A stretch of 7,643 nt of DNA from Chloroflexi bacterium RBG_16_68_14 (GTDB taxonomy: Bacteria; Chloroflexota; Dehalococcoidia; DSTF01; RBG-16-68-14), in the NCBI GenBank assembly GCA_001796995.1, contig MGOB01000053.1, positions 1 through 7,643 on the forward strand, written 5' to 3'. The notes below the pieces were generated by a model. It saw only the letters and a program-made list of their open reading frames with translations. It was not told where the DNA came from and made no database searches. Made by a program: the position numbers and the translations under genes. Positions within the stretch are counted from its first letter, which is position 1. Each line of letters starts with the position of its first letter. This document shows positions 5,108-7,643 of the stretch, piece by piece.

Positions 5108-6157
5108 ATGAAGGCGGGAAAGCTGCCCCAAGACTTGCTCGCGCGCCTGCTCGCGCGGCTGCCGGCGGACCCCCGGGTGTTGCTGGGCCCCGGCGTCGGC
5201 CGCGACGCCGCCGCCATCGACCTGGGCGACGGCCGGGTGCTGGTGGCCAAGGCTGACCCGGTCACCTTCGCTACCGAGCAGATCGGCCGCTACGTGGTGC
5301 ACGTGAACGCCAACGACATCGCCTGCTTGGGAGCGCGGCCGGCCTGGTTCATGGCCACCGTCCTGCTGCCGGAGAGCGCCAGCCCGGAGCTGGCCGAGGA
5401 GATCTTCGAGCAGATCCGCACCACCTGCGATGAGCTGGGCGTGGTGCCGGTGGGCGGACACACGGAGATCACGCTGGGCCTGCAACGGCCCGTCGTCGCC
5501 GGGGCGATGCTGGGGGAGACCACCGGTGAGTCGCTGATCCGCCCAGACGCCGCCCATGCCGGCGACCACCTGGTGCTCACCAAGGGCATCGCCATCGAGG
5601 GGACGGCGCTCCTAGCGCGCGACGCCCCCCAAGCGCTGCGCGCCCGTGGCGTGCCGGACGAGATGATCGATGCCTCGGCGCGGCTGCTGATCGAGCCGGG
5701 GATCAGCGTGGTGCGCGAGGCGCTGGCCGCCTGCCGGGCCGTCCGCGTCCACGCCCTGCACGACCCGACCGAGGGCGGGCTGGCCACCGCCCTCCTGGAG
5801 CTGGCCCAGGCGTCGGGGCGGCATGTCCGCCTGCGCCAGGACGACGTGCCGATCCTGCCCGAGACGGCGGCCGTCTGCGCCGCCCTGGGCCTGGACCCGC
5901 TGGGGCTGCTGGCATCGGGCGCGCTGCTCATCGCCGTAGCGCCGGGGGAGTGCGAGGTCGTCCGCGACGCGGTGGTAGCCGAGGGGAGCGCCGCCACCTG
6001 CATCGGCGACCTGGCATCCGCTGGGGAAGACGCTATAATAGACAGTTGGGGCCAGAAACCGCTTCCACGCTTCGAACGGGACGAGCTGGCCCGGTTCTTG
6101 CAAGCTCTGGGCGAAGGCCAGGGGGAGGCTCTTCCTCCATCGCCGAGAGCCGGTTGA
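5108..6157 (+). CDS. AIR-synthase-family, HypE-like ATP-binding protein
   Basis: The 349-residue protein belongs to the PurM/HypE/SelD/ThiL ATP-grasping superfamily. Visible landmarks are GPGVGRDAAAI (27-37), KADPVTF (48-54), VNANDIACLGARP (66-78), VGGHTEIT (115-122), GDHLVLTKGIAIEGTALLA (152-170), EPGISVV (196-202), HDPTEGG (218-224) and SGALL (270-274). The N-terminal half is the dimer/ATP domain and the second half the AIRS C domain. It is closest to HypE in motif order, but HypE ends in a Cys that carries the cyano ligand, and this protein ends SPRAG. No hyp or hydrogenase gene is in the window. It is therefore probably an HypE paralogue with another phosphorylated substrate. An earlier in-frame TTG at 4994 was rejected, because the promoter box and conserved KLP start support 5108. 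The next gene follows after 35 bases. Confidence 0.88.
   Translation: MKAGKLPQDLLARLLARLPADPRVLLGPGVGRDAAAIDLGDGRVLVAKADPVTFATEQIGRYVVHVNANDIACLGARPAWFMATVLLPESASPELAEEIFEQIRTTCDELGVVPVGGHTEITLGLQRPVVAGAMLGETTGESLIRPDAAHAGDHLVLTKGIAIEGTALLARDAPQALRARGVPDEMIDASARLLIEPGISVVREALAACRAVRVHALHDPTEGGLATALLELAQASGRHVRLRQDDVPILPETAAVCAALGLDPLGLLASGALLIAVAPGECEVVRDAVVAEGSAATCIGDLASAGEDAIIDSWGQKPLPRFERDELARFLQALGEGQGEALPPSPRAG
6011..6039 (+). promoter_or_regulatory. Internal promoter for the AAA ATPase gene
   Basis: CTGGCA (6011-6016, four of six) is exactly 17 bases from a perfect TATAAT (6034-6039). It lies inside the 3' end of the AIR-synthase-like gene and points at the AAA gene, whose ATG is at 6193. 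It predicts a leader of about 147 bases. A perfect TATAAT is rare in such GC-rich coding DNA, where it encodes Ala-Ile-Ile. Confidence 0.45.
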
Positions 6158-6178
6158 AGGCGAAGTAGGAAGGTAGAG

Positions 6179-6192
6179 GATCGGGGCCGATC
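6179..6192 (+). promoter_or_regulatory. Inverted repeat abutting the AAA start codon
   Basis: GATCGG (6179-6184) and CCGATC (6187-6192) are perfect inverted arms two bases apart, ending directly at the ATG. In RNA it could form a five-pair stem with loop GGGC. In DNA it could be an operator. The only Shine-Dalgarno-like sequence, GAGG at 6176-6179, lies at its left edge, so folding could limit translation. Confidence 0.35.
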
Positions 6193-7593
6193 ATGGTACA
6201 GAGAGAAGCGAAGACCATCGGCGAGCTACGGGAGTCCGACTACCGCGTCGTCTCCGTGAGAGAGGAGATGCGGCGGAACCTGATCTGCCGGATCCAGGAC
6301 AAGGAAGCGATCCTGCCGGGCATCATCGGCTTCGAAGAGACGGTGATCCCCCAGCTGGAGAACGCCATCCTCTCCGGACAGGACATCATCTTCCTGGGCG
6401 AGCGCGGTCAGGCTAAGTCACGTATGATCCGCTCGCTGGTGAGCCTGCTGGACGAGGCGGTGCCCGTCATCGCCGGCTGCGAGATCAACGACAACCCCTA
6501 CCGGCCCGTCTGTAAGAGCTGCCGCGACCGGGTGGCCGAGCAGGGCGATCGGGTGGAGATCGTCTGGCTGCCCCGCGACCAGCGCTACGGCGAGAAGCTG
6601 GCTACGCCGGACAGCACCATCGCCGACCTCATCGGCGAGGTTGACCCGATCAAGGTGGCGGAGGGCCGCTACCTGAGCGATGAGCTGACCATCCACTACG
6701 GCCTCATTCCCCGCACTAACCGCGGCATCTTCTGCATCAACGAGCTGCCGGACCTGGCGGAGCGCATCCAGGTAGGGCTCCTCAACATCATGGAGGAGCG
6801 GGACGTGCAGATCCGCGGCTACCGCATTCGCCTGCCCCTGGACGTCTTCCTGGTGGCCAGCGCCAACCCGGAGGACTACACCAACCGCGGCCGGATCATC
6901 ACGCCGCTGCGGGACCGCTACGGGGCGCAGATCCGCACCCATTACCCGCGCAGCGTCGTCCACGAGATCGGCATCATGGAGCAGGAGTTCACGCGGTTCG
7001 AGGACGAGGACTACCAGGTGACGGTGCCCCCGTACCTGAAGGAGATCGTGGCGGAGATCACCCGGCTCGCCCGGCGCAGCCCGGACATCAACCAGCGCTC
7101 CGGCGTCTCCGTCCGCGCCTCCATCGCCGACTACGAGAGCCTGCTGGCCAACGCGCTGCGCCGCGCCATTCGCCTCGGCGAGCGAGACGTGGTGCCCCGT
7201 ATCAGCGACCTGCCATACGTGATGCCCACCCTCGCCGGCAAAGTCGAGTTCGATACGGTGGAGGAGGGCAAGGAGGAGCAGATCATCGATAAGCTCATCC
7301 AGGGCGCCGTGCTGGCCGTCTTCAACCGCCAGTTCAACGTGATCGACCTGGAGGAGGTGGTGACTCAATTTAAGGCGGGGCGCTCCGTCGAGGTCTCCGA
7401 TACTCTCCCGTCCAAGGAGTATGCGAAGATCGTCCGCCAGGTCGACGGGCTGGAGCGCGCCGTGGCCAAGTTGGAGCCGGGGGAGAACGTGGCCGTCATC
7501 GCCTGCGCCGTGGAGTTCGTTCTCGAAGGGCTGCACCTAAACAAGCGGCTGAATAGGGACAGGGTGGCGGGCCGCACCCAGTACCGGGGTTAG
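6193..7593 (+). CDS. MoxR/ChlI-like AAA+ ATPase (Rv0958-type magnesium-chelatase-like family)
   Basis: The 466-residue protein is a AAA+ ATPase of the MoxR/magnesium chelatase I clade. Walker A is GERGQAKS (69-76), with Ala before the Lys as in several MoxR proteins. The Walker B strand is GIFCINELPDL (178-188), with Asn where DE is usual; I recall INELPDL as typical of this subfamily. Sensor 1 is SANPEDYTNRG (223-233), followed by IITPLRDRYG with candidate arginine fingers. Sensor 2 is near SGVSVRAS (303-310). Between the Walker motifs lie C96, C107 and C110 (CKSC), a possible metal site. The C-terminus (350-466) has a helical domain. Relatives usually work with a VWA-domain partner encoded next door, as an ATP-driven chaperone or remodeller; true Mg chelation is not implied, as no bch/chl gene is seen. 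It may be read from its own promoter at 6011-6039 and also from the upstream gene. Confidence 0.9.
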   Translation: MVQREAKTIGELRESDYRVVSVREEMRRNLICRIQDKEAILPGIIGFEETVIPQLENAILSGQDIIFLGERGQAKSRMIRSLVSLLDEAVPVIAGCEINDNPYRPVCKSCRDRVAEQGDRVEIVWLPRDQRYGEKLATPDSTIADLIGEVDPIKVAEGRYLSDELTIHYGLIPRTNRGIFCINELPDLAERIQVGLLNIMEERDVQIRGYRIRLPLDVFLVASANPEDYTNRGRIITPLRDRYGAQIRTHYPRSVVHEIGIMEQEFTRFEDEDYQVTVPPYLKEIVAEITRLARRSPDINQRSGVSVRASIADYESLLANALRRAIRLGERDVVPRISDLPYVMPTLAGKVEFDTVEEGKEEQIIDKLIQGAVLAVFNRQFNVIDLEEVVTQFKAGRSVEVSDTLPSKEYAKIVRQVDGLERAVAKLEPGENVAVIACAVEFVLEGLHLNKRLNRDRVAGRTQYRG

Positions 7594-7595
7594 CA

Positions 7596-7622
7596 GGGCC
7601 GCCCCGGCGGTCACCGCGGCCC
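7596..7622 (+). terminator. GC hairpin after the AAA gene
   Basis: GGGCCGC (7596-7602) pairs perfectly with GCGGCCC (7616-7622) around a 13-base loop, three bases after the stop. No T tract follows, so it is at most a weak or Rho-assisted terminator or an intercistronic stem. Confidence 0.3.
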
Positions 7623-7639
7623 CCGGGAGCCGTTCCGTC

Positions 7640-7643
7640 ATGG
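7640..7643 (+). CDS. Possible start of the next gene (cut by window end)
   Basis: ATG at 7640 is preceded by GGGAG (7624-7628) at 11 bases. Only one codon is visible. By family habit a VWA-domain partner of the AAA ATPase is expected here, but the sequence shown cannot confirm it. Confidence 0.2.

Noticed and set aside
6418..7536. A 372-codon open frame antisense to the AAA ATPase
   Set aside because: It lies fully inside a gene with clear Walker and sensor motifs, and its product is a low-complexity Leu/Val/Asp/His-rich chain without a family signature.

Overview
The window is GC-rich, densely coded bacterial DNA. It most likely comes from Chloroflexota (Dehalococcoidia or Thermomicrobia-like). 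I infer this from a dockerin of the GDVDC...NAVDA type, extracytoplasmic Thr/Pro linkers made of TPT/TATP units on two membrane proteins, a DUF6391-type small membrane protein, and a Rv0958-like AAA ATPase. The phylum call rests on recognising families, not on a marker gene. I saw no CRISPR array, insertion sequence, phage gene or recognisable defence system.

Layout. Bases 2-1090 (+) are the 3' part of a secreted protein: a lysozyme-fold/transglycosylase-like end, a BACON/Ig-like domain and a C-terminal dockerin. Bases 1158-1652 (+) encode a DUF6391-like two-helix membrane protein behind an extended -10 box. A strong GC hairpin overlaps its stop, and an intact tRNA-Arg(UCU) with encoded CCA follows at 1667-1742. 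Bases 1858-2643 (+) encode a single-pass membrane protein with Pro/Thr linkers and eight cysteines. Bases 2831-3712 (+) encode a classical SDR oxidoreductase. It converges with 3709-5004 (-), and the two stop codons overlap in the palindrome TTAA. The minus-strand gene encodes an ECF-type sigma factor fused in one chain to a zinc-finger anti-sigma-like domain, a transmembrane helix and a Thr/Pro-rich outside tail. A 103-base divergent promoter region leads to 5108-6157 (+), a HypE-like AIR-synthase-family ATPase without the HypE C-terminal cysteine. Bases 6193-7593 (+) encode a MoxR/ChlI-like AAA+ ATPase with an extra cysteine cluster. The last bases may begin the next gene.

How the genes relate. 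Most look like single transcription units with their own promoters; only the AIR-synthase-like and AAA genes are close enough (35 bases) to be co-transcribed. The most notable item is the membrane-tethered sigma/anti-sigma fusion. The most notable regulatory pattern is a nearly identical 14-base promoter box, TGCTATACT-S-GCCT, just upstream of two unlinked genes. In one of these the mRNA is predicted to be leaderless or nearly so.
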